Source: Deltaproteobacteria bacterium (GTDB lineage: Bacteria; Myxococcota; Kuafuiibacteriia; Kuafuiibacteriales; Kuafuiibacteriaceae). From it: 64,000 nucleotides of DNA. Numbering within the stretch: the stretch's first letter is position 1; each line of letters starts with the position of its first letter. The stretch lies in contig JACKEN010000004.1 in NCBI GenBank assembly GCA_020632995.1, positions 310,001 through 374,000 of the forward strand, read 5' to 3'. The translations under genes and the position numbers were made by a program. This document shows positions 26,082 to 34,473 of the stretch, in pieces. The notes under the pieces were generated by a model, which was not told where the DNA came from, made no database searches, and was given only the letters and a program-made list of their open reading frames with translations.

Positions 26082-26489
26082 TCACAGGTCGACGCCGCTT
26101 CCAGCGATGGCCTCGCCGGTCTCGCCGAAGCAGGTGCTCTCGACGTGCTTCAGGGCGCCGTCGAAGTGCACGGTGCCCGCGACCTCCGGCAGCGGGGCCG
26201 CACCGGTCGCGATGAGGGCGATCCCAGCGCGGTCGCCCTCGACGATCGCCTTGCCGACGACCCCGGCTTCGAAGTCCACGGACGCGACGCGGCCATCGGT
26301 GGCCTCGACGAGGACCTCGCAGGCCCGCGCCGACCGGTCCGGGACCCGGAGCTGGCCCGACTGGGTCCCACACTCTGTGCAGGGAGACGGCGTAGCGCCG
26401 TTCTCGCCGCTACACGCCGAGAGGGTGAGCACTCCGGCGAGCAGGCCGGCGATGAGGAGTGAGCTGGTCTTGGTGATGTGAGGATGCAT
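26082..26489 (-). CDS. Small lipoprotein, first gene of the Tc-like operon
   Basis: The 135-residue protein has a signal peptide ending in lipobox LSAC (Cys26). A Cys pair (CTECG) and a short beta-rich domain follow, and one further Cys near the end suggests a disulfide. I recognise no family. ATG 26489 gives the signal peptide a normal length, whereas the upstream frame adds an unlikely Arg-rich tail. It precedes the giant lipoprotein by 29 bases and probably belongs to the same transcript, perhaps as an assembly or accessory factor. Confidence 0.75.
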   Translation of the reverse strand: MHPHITKTSSLLIAGLLAGVLTLSACSGENGATPSPCTECGTQSGQLRVPDRSARACEVLVEATDGRVASVDFEAGVVGKAIVEGDRAGIALIATGAAPLPEVAGTVHFDGALKHVESTCFGETGEAIAGSGVDL

Positions 26490-26554
26490 GGCTCTGCTCG
26501 TCGTGCGACGCGACGCGCTGAGCCGGGCCATGTCCGCCGACTATGGGAGCGATA

Positions 26555-26578
26555 GGTTTGGCCAATGGGGCACAAACC
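26555..26578. promoter_or_regulatory. Inverted repeat upstream of the Tc-like operon
   Basis: The 6-bp arms GGTTTG and CAAACC are separated by 12 bases and sit 66 bases upstream of the first operon gene, in the only AT-richer part of the gap 26490-26602. On the minus strand a TATCGC hexamer next to it could act as a -10 element, with weak -35 candidates. It is a likely regulator-binding or promoter site, by position only. Confidence 0.3.
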
Positions 26579-26602
26579 CTCTAATTCGCTCTGACGTGCG
26601 CA

Positions 26603-27814
26603 TCAGAGGGTCTCGGCGAGCTTCGCGACCTCGGTGATCGCGCCGAAGACACCGTGGCCGATGCCCTGGGCGAGCTGGGCGCGCTCGAGCATGTTGTGGG
26701 TGAGGAACAGGGCGATCGTGCCGTCATGCAGGTTGGCTTGCCACCAGCCGCCGAAGCCGCCCGGCCAGCCTACGGTGCCCGCCGGCCCGCCGCAGATGGT
26801 GGGGAGCGCCTGCTGGGGCTCCATGACCACCGCGACCCCCATCCCGTAGCCGTGGCCGTGGGTGAACAGCGGCATGCCGCCGACCTCCGCGCTCGCGCGC
26901 TGCGCGGGGGTGAGCCGGTTGGTGGTCATCAACGCCAGGGTCTCGGGCCGGAGCAGCGCTGGCCCATCGCCCACGAAGAGCCGCGCGAACGCGAGGTAGT
27001 CGTCGAGGGTCGACCAGAGGCCCTGCCCGCCCGAGACGAAGGTCATGTCCTCGGGGCGGTCTTGCAGGAAGGCTCCCCCGGGGCCACCACGGAGGGTGGT
27101 GAGGTTGCCGGCGGCGTCGAAGCCCTGGTCCCCGGCGCGGCGCGAAGACGCGGCCGGCGCCACGGTGAAGCCGGTGTCCTTCATGCCGAGCGGCGCGAAG
27201 ATGCGCCGCGCGAGGACGGCCTCCAGCGGGGCGCCCTCGATGCGCGCGATGATGAAGCCCAACAGGTCCGTGGAGTGGCCGTAGTGGAGGGTCGCGCCCG
27301 GCTGATCGATGAGCGGGAGGGTGCCGAGCGCCTCGATCCAGGCGTCGGGGGTGCGGTTGGAGTCGATGTCACCGCCGAGCGCCTCGTCGTACGCGTCGGC
27401 CAGCGGGCCGGGCCAGAAGGCCCCGTAGGTGAGCCCTGAGCGGTGGGTGAGGAGGTCGTCGAACGTGATGGGCCGCGCCGCCGGCACCGTGTCGCCAAGG
27501 GGCCCATCGGGCGAGCGCAGGACGCGCATGTCGCCGAGCTCCGGCGCCCACCGGTTGATCGGCTCGTCGAGCTCGAAGCGGCCCTCCTCCAGCAGCATCA
27601 GCGCCGCGACGGTGGTGATCGGCTTGGACATCGAGGCGATGCGGAAGACCGTGTCCCGCTCCACCGGGAGCCCCGCGTCCAGGTCGCGGACGCCGGCGCA
27701 GGCCACCGCGACGAGCTCGCCACGACGCCACAACAGGGCGTTGGCGCCGGCCAGCCGGTGCTCGGGCGCTCGGATGATGTCGGTCATGTGGGCTTCCAGG
27801 GTCGCGTTGGTCAT
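26603..27814 (-). CDS. Beta-lactamase-fold serine hydrolase (EstB-like esterase)
   Basis: The product has 403 residues of the penicillin-binding-protein/class C beta-lactamase fold that includes EstB-type esterases. The nucleophile motif is SMSK (Ser61, Lys64), and the second motif is the YGH of TLHYGHSTDLLG. Gly-rich motifs near the C-terminus (GWPGGFGGWWQANL) complete the site. No signal peptide is seen, which favours a cytoplasmic esterase over a secreted beta-lactamase. It starts at ATG 27814 (an alternative at 27787 keeps the domain). The gene is divergent from a TetR regulator across a 67-base AT-rich gap, so that regulator probably represses it. Confidence 0.88.
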   Translation of the reverse strand: MTNATLEAHMTDIIRAPEHRLAGANALLWRRGELVAVACAGVRDLDAGLPVERDTVFRIASMSKPITTVAALMLLEEGRFELDEPINRWAPELGDMRVLRSPDGPLGDTVPAARPITFDDLLTHRSGLTYGAFWPGPLADAYDEALGGDIDSNRTPDAWIEALGTLPLIDQPGATLHYGHSTDLLGFIIARIEGAPLEAVLARRIFAPLGMKDTGFTVAPAASSRRAGDQGFDAAGNLTTLRGGPGGAFLQDRPEDMTFVSGGQGLWSTLDDYLAFARLFVGDGPALLRPETLALMTTNRLTPAQRASAEVGGMPLFTHGHGYGMGVAVVMEPQQALPTICGGPAGTVGWPGGFGGWWQANLHDGTIALFLTHNMLERAQLAQGIGHGVFGAITEVAKLAETL

Positions 27815-27818
27815 TTTG

Positions 27819-27829
27819 TAACTTTGTTA
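27819..27829. promoter_or_regulatory. Putative TetR operator
   Basis: The perfect inverted repeat TAAC-TTT-GTTA, extendable by partly symmetric flanks, lies five bases from the hydrolase start. It is inside the AT-rich divergent promoter (27815-27881), which also has TATA-like strings. It is the best candidate site for the adjacent TetR repressor to control both genes. Confidence 0.4.
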
Positions 27830-27881
27830 TTTAATACATCTGCTATATGACAGGCAACCGGCGGAGGCCAGGAAACAGGGG

Positions 27882-28487
27882 ATGGCCACGAAGCAGGACC
27901 GTAGGGGGCGGCCGAAGGGGGACAAGCGGGCGCGCACCCGCGAGAAGCTCCTCGACGCCGCGCGTGATCTGATCCGGGAGCAGGGCTTCGAGCGCACCAC
28001 CCTCCGCGACATCGCCGACCGCGCCGGCATGACGAGCGGCGCCATCTACGGGAACTTCGCGAACCGCGACGACCTGTTCATGGCCCTCGCCGAGCGCCAG
28101 TGGGGGGTCATCAAGCCGGCCTTCGAGCCCGGCGCCGGCTTCGCCGAGCTGATGCGCGCGTTGGCCGAGGCCACCATCGCGTCCATCCCTGAGCGCCGCG
28201 TCGCCGCGGTGGGCGCGCTGACCTTCCGGAGCCATGCGCTGCAGCACGAAGAGATCCGGGTGCGGGTGCGTGAGTCCATGGCGCGGGGCTACGAGGACGG
28301 CGCGGCCTGGCTCCGGGGCGCGATCCCACCGGACGAGCTGCCCATGCCGGCCGAGACCCTCGTGCTCGTCATCAACGCGCTGATCGAGGGGCTGCTCTTT
28401 CAGCACTTCCTCACCCCGGAGCTGTTCCCGGAGGAGGTCTTCTACGCCGCGTTCCTCGCCCTCGCCCGCCCCCGAGCGGCTCAGTAG
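27882..28487 (+). CDS. TetR/AcrR-family transcriptional regulator
   Basis: This is a 201-residue repressor. The N-terminal helix-turn-helix (about residues 17-63) reads REKLLDAARDLIREQGFERT then TLRDIADRAGMTSGAIYGNF, followed by an all-helical ligand and dimer domain. ATG 27882 is preceded by a purine-rich GGAAACAGGGG site. It is divergent from the serine hydrolase and probably regulates it and itself. Its last seven bases overlap the end of the convergent PRMT5-like gene. Confidence 0.93.
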   Translation: MATKQDRRGRPKGDKRARTREKLLDAARDLIREQGFERTTLRDIADRAGMTSGAIYGNFANRDDLFMALAERQWGVIKPAFEPGAGFAELMRALAEATIASIPERRVAAVGALTFRSHALQHEEIRVRVRESMARGYEDGAAWLRGAIPPDELPMPAETLVLVINALIEGLLFQHFLTPELFPEEVFYAAFLALARPRAAQ

Positions 28488-30244
28488 GTGAGGAAGCCGC
28501 CCTCACCGCCCGCGTTCTGCAAGGCACCCTGCACCGGCGCCATCAGGGCCCAGGCGTACCACACCCGCCGCGCGTCCCGCTCCCGGAAGAACGCCACCTC
28601 GAGCGCCTCGCCCTTCTCGACCCGGAGCGGCTGGCGCAGCGGGAAGAACAGGGGCGCCCAGCCGAGGGCGACCGAGATCGGGGCGTCGGGGTGGTTCCCG
28701 AAGATCTCCACATCGTCGAGGGCGGCGTCGAAGGTGCCCATGAAGCCGTGCACCACCCCCGCCCGCTCCGCCACGAAGCGCAGGCCGACCCGACGCGTGA
28801 AGTCGCTGCTCGGATCGGGGTGCTCGAACGTGAAGCAGGGCTGGTAGGCGGCCAGGACCTCGGCCCGGTCGGGGTGGACGCCGTAGGCGACGTCGAGGGA
28901 GCAGGCCTTCTTGCGCGCGGCGGACCACAGGAACTCGCACTCCACCGGGGCCAGGTAGCTGGTGCTCCGGCGGGGGAGGCTCACTCCGTCCTTCGTCAAC
29001 AGGCCTTGCACGCCGTCGAGGCACTCCGGCGACAGCTCGTTGTCGCCGAACCCACCCAACAGCTCGCTCACCGCGAGGTGGAAGCGCCCCTCCCGCGGGA
29101 CCTGGCGCATGTCGGACTCGATGACCTCGACCCGGCCGCCCCAGGCCTTCCTGCGCTGGCGCAGGGTCACCGCCGCGTGGGGGTTCTTCTCGACCGCGGT
29201 CACCTTCACCGGGACCCCGGTGTCGTCGGCCGCGGCCAGCGTCGCGTCCACCAGGGGGCCTCGGCCCGCGCCGAGCACCGCGACCTGCACCGCCTTCGCC
29301 TTCTTGCCCCGCTGGACCTTCTGCCAGGCATCCTTCAAGGCGCTGCCCACCGCGCGGCGGTAGGCCTCGTACTTGGGGGCCACCTGCTCGAAGTTCTGGT
29401 AGACCACCGCGCCGATGTGGTCTCGGAGCGGCTGCACCGGGTCGATGAGCCCGTCGGCGTGGTCCACCGCCAGCTGGGCGGGGTGCGGGACGCCGGTCCA
29501 GGCCTCGGCGAAGAGGGTCTCGAGCTCGGGCTGGGCCGCCTCCTGCGAGACGCCGTCCAGGTAGGCGCGGCGGGTGCGGCCCCGCATCACCTCGGTCAAC
29601 GCGGCTTGCAGGACCTTGCCGGTGGGGGGCGCGGTGAGGGCGAGGCAGGCGGGCACCGCGCGGCGCCACCCGGCCAGCACCTCCGCCTTCGGGGGCCGAC
29701 CCACGATCCTGAGGCAGGGCGCGACCCGCGGGTCGTGGTCCACCAGGGCCGCCACCCGGCGCCAGGCCTCGTGGCCGGCCGCGCTCCAGGGGACCTCCAC
29801 CCAGACGTCTGGGCCCGGGGTATCCCGGGAGGCCAGGGCCCGTCCCAGGGCCAGGATGGCGTCGGCCGAGAGGTCCTCGGGGAGGGGCAGGATCACCGCG
29901 GACAGGCCGGTGTGGCGCGCCCAGCCGTAGGCGACGGCGTACCCGGCGCCCGGGGCACCCCGGGCCACCACCCGCTGCAGCCACACCGCCGGGGGCAGCG
30001 CGGGCTCGGGTGGCGCCACGTCTTCCCGATCCGGGTCCTGCCCGGGGGCCCACAGGTCGAGCACCACGAAGGCCAGACCGGCGGCGGAGGCCCGCCCGAG
30101 GGCGATCCGGGGGTCGGTGCTGTAGGCGCGACTCCCTAGCTCCAGGAGCCGGGCGGGCCGATCCACGGCCTCGAGCCTCGCCTTCAGGCGGGCGGGGATC
30201 ACCAGCGAGGAGGGGGGTGCCACGGCGGCGGCAATATACCGCAC
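28481..30244 (-). CDS. PRMT5-type protein arginine methyltransferase
   Basis: This 587-residue protein follows eukaryotic PRMT5 through most of its length. A TIM-barrel-like N-terminal half is followed by a SAM-binding Rossmann domain with LGAGRGPLV (about 324-332) and VEKNPHAAVTL. The double-E loop SELLGGFGDNELSPECLDG has Glu394 and Glu403. The C-terminal beta barrel contains QPCFTFEHPDP, VLHGF-like VVHGFMG, and VWYAWALMAPV. In the PRMT5-specific stretch YQNFEQVAPKY, Tyr282, Phe285, Lys291 and Tyr292 match the human SAM contacts and the Phe that favours symmetric dimethylation. GTG 30244 is the assigned start (GTG 30223 is possible). No substrate or WD-repeat partner is encoded nearby. It is divergent from the thiamine operon. 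Confidence 0.9.
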   Translation of the reverse strand: MRYIAAAVAPPSSLVIPARLKARLEAVDRPARLLELGSRAYSTDPRIALGRASAAGLAFVVLDLWAPGQDPDREDVAPPEPALPPAVWLQRVVARGAPGAGYAVAYGWARHTGLSAVILPLPEDLSADAILALGRALASRDTPGPDVWVEVPWSAAGHEAWRRVAALVDHDPRVAPCLRIVGRPPKAEVLAGWRRAVPACLALTAPPTGKVLQAALTEVMRGRTRRAYLDGVSQEAAQPELETLFAEAWTGVPHPAQLAVDHADGLIDPVQPLRDHIGAVVYQNFEQVAPKYEAYRRAVGSALKDAWQKVQRGKKAKAVQVAVLGAGRGPLVDATLAAADDTGVPVKVTAVEKNPHAAVTLRQRRKAWGGRVEVIESDMRQVPREGRFHLAVSELLGGFGDNELSPECLDGVQGLLTKDGVSLPRRSTSYLAPVECEFLWSAARKKACSLDVAYGVHPDRAEVLAAYQPCFTFEHPDPSSDFTRRVGLRFVAERAGVVHGFMGTFDAALDDVEIFGNHPDAPISVALGWAPLFFPLRQPLRVEKGEALEVAFFRERDARRVWYAWALMAPVQGALQNAGGEGGFLTY

Positions 30245-30299
30245 CGCACCATCACGCGTCCGGCGATCGTGAAGGAGCCGGTTGCGACCGGCGCTCGGG

Positions 30300-30326
30300 T
30301 TGACAACCGAGCGGGCGTGCTATCGC
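30300..30326 (+). promoter_or_regulatory. Candidate promoter of the thiamine operon
   Basis: A perfect TTGACA (30300-30305) and TATCGC (30321-30326, preceded by TGC as in extended -10 sites) are separated by 15 bases, slightly short. They lie just ahead of the TPP aptamer. The -35 sits inside an imperfect inverted repeat (CGCTCGGGTT/AACCGAGCG), which may be an operator or an upstream transcript end. Confidence 0.5.
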
Positions 30327-30347
30327 ATGTTCTCGACAAGCGGTTGA

Positions 30348-30430
<83 letters not shown>

Positions 30431-30490
30431 TGCTCGACCTCGAGACCGACCTCTCGACGTGCAAGCTCTCTGTCCCTGGTGGAGGAGACG

Positions 30491-31294
30491 ATGAACGAGC
30501 TTGCCCAACACGCCGCCGCCGACCTCGAAGCGCTCCGCGCCGCGAGCCCCCTCGTACACAACATCACCAACTACGTCTCGATGGACATCGCGGCGAACAC
30601 CCTGCTCGCGGTGGGGGCCTCCCCCGCGATGATCCACGCGGAGGAGGAGGTGGTCGACTTCGTCGAGATCGCCTCCGCGCTCGTGTTGAACATCGGCACG
30701 CTCTCGCCCTCGTGGGTGCGCGCCATGCACGCGGCTCGGTCGCGCGCGAGGACGCGCGGCATCCCGGTGGTGCTCGACCCGGTGGGGGCCGGCGCGACCC
30801 CGTACCGCACCGCCGTCGCGGCCGAGCTCCTGAAGGACGGAGTCGACGTGGTGCGAGGCAACGCCTCCGAGATCCTCGCGCTCGCGGGGGCCGCGATGGG
30901 CCCGACCCGGGGGGTGGACAGCACCCACGGCACCGAGGAGGCGCTCGAGGCGGCCCAGGTGCTGGCCCGAGAGATGGGCTGCGTGGTTGCCGTGACCGGG
31001 GTGGTCGACCTCGTCACGGACGGCGCGCGGCGCGTGCTCGTCCACGGGGGCCACCCGCTGATGGCCAAGGTCACCGCGATCGGCTGCTCGGCCACCGCGG
31101 TCATCGGGGCGTTCGCCGCGGTGGTGCCTGATCGTGCTCGCGCCGCCGCCTCCGCCCTCGCCTGCTTCGGGGTGGCCGGCCACCGCGCGGGCGAGGGGTC
31201 AGCGGGGCCGGCGAGCTTCCGCACCCGGTTCCTCGACGCGCTGTACACGTTGAGTCCGGAGGAGCTTCGCCGCGAGGCGCGGATCGAGGCATGA
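30491..31294 (+). CDS. thiM: Hydroxyethylthiazole kinase ThiM
   Basis: This enzyme phosphorylates 4-methyl-5-hydroxyethylthiazole with ATP, salvaging the thiazole half of thiamine. The 267-residue length is typical. Characteristic parts are PLVHNITNYVSMDIAANTLL near the start, VVLDPVGAGAT in the middle, RGNASEILAL, and the ATP/anion-hole loop KVTAIGCSATAVIGAF, where Cys replaces the usual GC(A/S) pattern normally. ATG 30491 follows GGAGGAG (30481-30487). It is the first gene under the TPP riboswitch, and its TGA overlaps the ATG of thiE. Confidence 0.96.
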   Translation: MNELAQHAAADLEALRAASPLVHNITNYVSMDIAANTLLAVGASPAMIHAEEEVVDFVEIASALVLNIGTLSPSWVRAMHAARSRARTRGIPVVLDPVGAGATPYRTAVAAELLKDGVDVVRGNASEILALAGAAMGPTRGVDSTHGTEEALEAAQVLAREMGCVVAVTGVVDLVTDGARRVLVHGGHPLMAKVTAIGCSATAVIGAFAAVVPDRARAAASALACFGVAGHRAGEGSAGPASFRTRFLDALYTLSPEELRREARIEA

Positions 31295-31932
31295 GCCCCG
31301 TCGACCTCCGCCTCTACCTGGTCACCGACCCGTACTATGTGCCCGCGCATCGGCTCGTCTCGGTGGTGCTGGACGCTGTGCTCGGCGGGGTCACGGTCGT
31401 GCAGCTCCGCGACAAGGAGTCGGACGGGCGCGCGCTGTACGAGGCGGGCCGAGCGCTCGCCGCCGCCCTCGCGCCGCTCGACGTCGCTCTGCTCGTCAAC
31501 GATCGAGTGGATGTCGCGCACGCGGTCGGCGCCGGTGTCCACCTCGGGCAATCCGACCTGCATGTGGAGGTGGCGCGGCGCATCCTTGGGCCTCGGGCGA
31601 CGATCGGGCTCTCGGTGGACTCGGTCGAGCAGGCCCGCGAGGCGGACGGCGCCGACTACCTCGCGGCGAGCCCGGTGTTCCCCACGCCGAGCAAGGCCGA
31701 CGCCGGCCCCGCGCTTGGGCTCGACGCCGTTCGCGCGCTCCGCGGGGCGACCACGTTGTCGCTCGTCGGCATCGGCGGGGTGTCTGTAGCCAACGCGGCC
31801 GACGTGATCAAGGCGGGCGCGGACGGGATCGCGGTCGTCTCTGCGATCCTGGCCTCGGACCGACCACGGGAGGCCGCGGCCGAGCTTCGCAGCGCGGTCG
31901 ATCGTGCCCTCCTCCGAAGGAGCGAGACATGA
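31291..31932 (+). CDS. thiE: Thiamine phosphate synthase ThiE
   Basis: The enzyme joins HMP pyrophosphate and thiazole phosphate to give thiamine phosphate. The 213-residue TIM barrel shows VVQLRDKESDGRALYEAG, LLVNDRVDVA, GVHLGQSDLHV, IGLSVDS, YLAASPVFPTPSKADA and VGIGGV, covering the pyrophosphate- and substrate-binding loops. Start ATG overlaps the thiM stop by four bases (ATGA), and its own stop overlaps thiD in the same way, so the three genes are translationally coupled. Confidence 0.95.
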   Translation: MSPVDLRLYLVTDPYYVPAHRLVSVVLDAVLGGVTVVQLRDKESDGRALYEAGRALAAALAPLDVALLVNDRVDVAHAVGAGVHLGQSDLHVEVARRILGPRATIGLSVDSVEQAREADGADYLAASPVFPTPSKADAGPALGLDAVRALRGATTLSLVGIGGVSVANAADVIKAGADGIAVVSAILASDRPREAAAELRSAVDRALLRRSET

Positions 31933-32732
31933 CCCTCATCCCCAACGTGCTCACCATCGCGGGCTCCGACTCTGGCGGCGGCGCGGGGGTGCAGGCGGAT
32001 CTGAAGACCTTCTCAGCCCTCGAGACCTACGGCGCCTCGGTGATCACCGCGCTCACCGCCCAGAACACCTTGGCGGTGGCCGCCATCCACGATGTGCCCG
32101 CCGACTTCGTGGCGGCCCAGCTCGAGGCGGTGTTCGCGGACCTGCACATCCACGCCGTGAAGATCGGGATGCTGAGCAAGGTCGAGGTGATCGAGGTGGT
32201 CGCCGACGCCCTCGAACGGCACAACCGAGCGCCGCTCGTCCTCGACCCGGTCATGGTGGCGAAGAGCGGCGATCCGCTGCTCCAGCCCGACGCCATCGCC
32301 GCTCTGAAAGCCCGCTTGCTCCCGCTCGCCACCGTGCTGACCCCCAACCTGCCCGAGGCGGGGGCGCTCCTCGACCGCCCAGCGCCGAGGGACGAGGCCG
32401 AGATGGAGGCCGCGGGCCGCGCCCTCCTCGAGCTCGGTCCACAGCGTGTCCTCGTCAAGGGGGGCCACCTCCCCTCGGGCGACCTCGTGGATCTCCTCGT
32501 CACGCCCGACGGCGTCCGCCGCTACCCGACCACGCGGGTCGACACGGGCAACACCCACGGCACGGGCTGCACCCTCTCATCCGCCCTCGCGGCCCTCCTG
32601 GCGCGCGGGCTTCACCCCCCCGACGCGGTGGCGACAGCCACGGCCTACGTCCACCGCGCCATAGAACAAGCGGACCGCCTCGCCGTCGGGCGAGGCCACG
32701 GCCCGGTGCACCACCTCCACCCGTGGTGGTGA
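31929..32732 (+). CDS. thiD: Hydroxymethylpyrimidine (phosphate) kinase ThiD
   Basis: This ribokinase-like enzyme phosphorylates HMP and HMP-P to HMP pyrophosphate. The 267-residue protein has the signature GSDSGGGAGVQADLKTFSAL near the start, then TAQNT, AVKIGML, VLDPVMVAKSG and the C-terminal NTHGTGCTLSSALAALLARG that holds the catalytic Asp/Gly anion hole (here within VDTGNTHGTGC). Its ATG overlaps the thiE stop. Together with ThiM and ThiE it completes thiamine salvage, and it also serves the ThiC branch. Confidence 0.96.
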   Translation: MTLIPNVLTIAGSDSGGGAGVQADLKTFSALETYGASVITALTAQNTLAVAAIHDVPADFVAAQLEAVFADLHIHAVKIGMLSKVEVIEVVADALERHNRAPLVLDPVMVAKSGDPLLQPDAIAALKARLLPLATVLTPNLPEAGALLDRPAPRDEAEMEAAGRALLELGPQRVLVKGGHLPSGDLVDLLVTPDGVRRYPTTRVDTGNTHGTGCTLSSALAALLARGLHPPDAVATATAYVHRAIEQADRLAVGRGHGPVHHLHPWW

Positions 32733-32748
32733 CACCCATGGAGAGCGC

Positions 32749-34470
32749 ATGCGACATCCACTCCCCCTGAACGGCGCCCAGAACCCGTCCACCGAGGCCG
32801 AGGGCACCGCCCCGCCCTCGTTTGCAAGGTCTCCTGACATCGGTGGGCCCCTGAGCTACGCCTCGCCGGACTCTCCCGGGATGCCTCCGCCGTCCTCCAA
32901 GACCGCGTGGGACTTCCTGCCTGCGTCGGCACCTGCACCGCTCACCCAGCTCGAGCACGCGCGGGCGGGGACGATCACCGCCGAGATGCGGCGGGTGGCC
33001 GAGCGCGAGCCCCACCTCGACGCAACCCGGGTGCGCGACGAGGTCGCGGCGGGTCGTATGATCATCCCGGCCAACCGGGTGCACCTCGAGCTGGGCCTGG
33101 ACCCGATGGCGATCGGGCGCGCCAGCCGGACCAAGATCAACGCAAACATGGGCGCCTCACCGGTCTCCTCGGGCACCGACGAGGAGGTCGAGAAGATGCG
33201 GTGGGCGGTCCGTTGGGGCGCGGACACCGTGATGGACCTGTCGACCGGCGGAGATCTCGACGCCACCCGCTCCGCCATCGTACGCGCGTCCTCCGTGCCC
33301 ATCGGCACCGTGCCGATCTACTCGATGGTCATCGGCCGCCGGATCGAGGACCTCACGGTCCGGGAGATCCTCACCACCCTCGAGCACCAGGCGAAGCAGG
33401 GCGTGGACTACTTCACCGTGCACGCGGGCATCCTGAAGGCCCACCTGCCCCTCGTGAGGGAGCGGCTGATCGGCGTGGTGTCGCGTGGCGGCTCGTTGCT
33501 CGCGAAGTGGATGCTCCACAACGACGCCGAGAACCCGATGTACACCCACTTCGAACAGATCTGCGACGTCTGTCGAGAGTACGACGTCAGCCTCTCCCTC
33601 GGCGACGGGCTCCGTCCCGGCGGGCTCTCGGACGCCACCGACGCGGCCCAGATCGCGGAGCTCGAGACGCTGGCCGAGCTGACGGAGCGGGCCTGGAGGA
33701 AGGGCGTCCAGGTCATGATCGAGGGCCCCGGGCACATCCCCTTCGATCAGATCGAGTACAACATGAAGCTCGAGCGAGCGCTCTGCCATGGGGCGCCGTT
33801 CTACGTCCTCGGCCCGCTCGTGACCGACGCCTTCCCCGGCTACGACCACATCACCAGCTCCATCGGGGCGACCGCGGCCGCCTACCACGGCGCCGCGATG
33901 CTCTGCTACGTCACCCCGAAGGAGCACGTGGGCCTGCCGAAGAAGGACGACGTCAAGCAGGGTTGCATCGCCTACAAGATCGCCGCCCACGCGGCGGACG
34001 TCGCCCTCGGGATCCCGGGCACCCGTGACTGGGACGACTCGATCACCAAGGCCCGCGCCGCCCTCAACTGGGAGAAGCACTTCGAGCTCGCGTTCGACAC
34101 CGACTACGCCCGCGCGATGCACGACGAGGACCTGCCGGTCGACACCGACTTCTGTGCGATGTGTGGCCACGACTGGTGTTCGGTGCGCATCTCGAAGGAG
34201 ATCCAGCTCTTCGCGAGCGGCAAGGCCGAGGGCTACCAACGCGAGCGGGTGCTCACGAGCCCGGCGCTCACCCCCGCGCAGCGGGAGATCCTCGAGCAGC
34301 GCGGCGTGCTCCCTCCGGAGGAGATCCACCGGCTCGCGACGAGGACGCGCGCCGCCATGGGCGCAGATCCCGATCACAAGGCGGACTGCCACAGCGACGC
34401 CACCGACGACGCCCATGCGATGGCGCTGCAGGAAGAGAAGCTCGTTCAGATCCGCGCCTCGACCAGGTAG
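32749..34470 (+). CDS. thiC: Phosphomethylpyrimidine synthase ThiC
   Basis: This radical SAM enzyme converts aminoimidazole ribotide to HMP phosphate. The 573-residue protein contains GASPVSSGTDEEVEKMRWAV, GADTVMDLSTGGDLDATR, VPIGTVPIYS and EGPGHIPFDQIEYNM. Near its end lies the unusual C-terminal iron-sulfur motif CAMCGHDWC (Cys469, 472, 477). It is shorter than the roughly 630-residue E. coli protein, mainly at the N-terminus. The first 50 residues, before about KTAWDFLPASA, are Pro-rich and poorly conserved, so the start could be a little downstream. It lies 16 bases after thiD in the riboswitch-controlled operon. Confidence 0.95.
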   Translation: MRHPLPLNGAQNPSTEAEGTAPPSFARSPDIGGPLSYASPDSPGMPPPSSKTAWDFLPASAPAPLTQLEHARAGTITAEMRRVAEREPHLDATRVRDEVAAGRMIIPANRVHLELGLDPMAIGRASRTKINANMGASPVSSGTDEEVEKMRWAVRWGADTVMDLSTGGDLDATRSAIVRASSVPIGTVPIYSMVIGRRIEDLTVREILTTLEHQAKQGVDYFTVHAGILKAHLPLVRERLIGVVSRGGSLLAKWMLHNDAENPMYTHFEQICDVCREYDVSLSLGDGLRPGGLSDATDAAQIAELETLAELTERAWRKGVQVMIEGPGHIPFDQIEYNMKLERALCHGAPFYVLGPLVTDAFPGYDHITSSIGATAAAYHGAAMLCYVTPKEHVGLPKKDDVKQGCIAYKIAAHAADVALGIPGTRDWDDSITKARAALNWEKHFELAFDTDYARAMHDEDLPVDTDFCAMCGHDWCSVRISKEIQLFASGKAEGYQRERVLTSPALTPAQREILEQRGVLPPEEIHRLATRTRAAMGADPDHKADCHSDATDDAHAMALQEEKLVQIRASTR

Positions 34471-34473
34471 GGC

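Noticed and set aside
26530..26602. Possible sigma-54 site (TGGCC ... on the minus strand) ahead of the Tc-like operon
   Set aside because: The -12 GC dinucleotide is displaced by one base relative to the required spacing; only the inverted repeat was kept.
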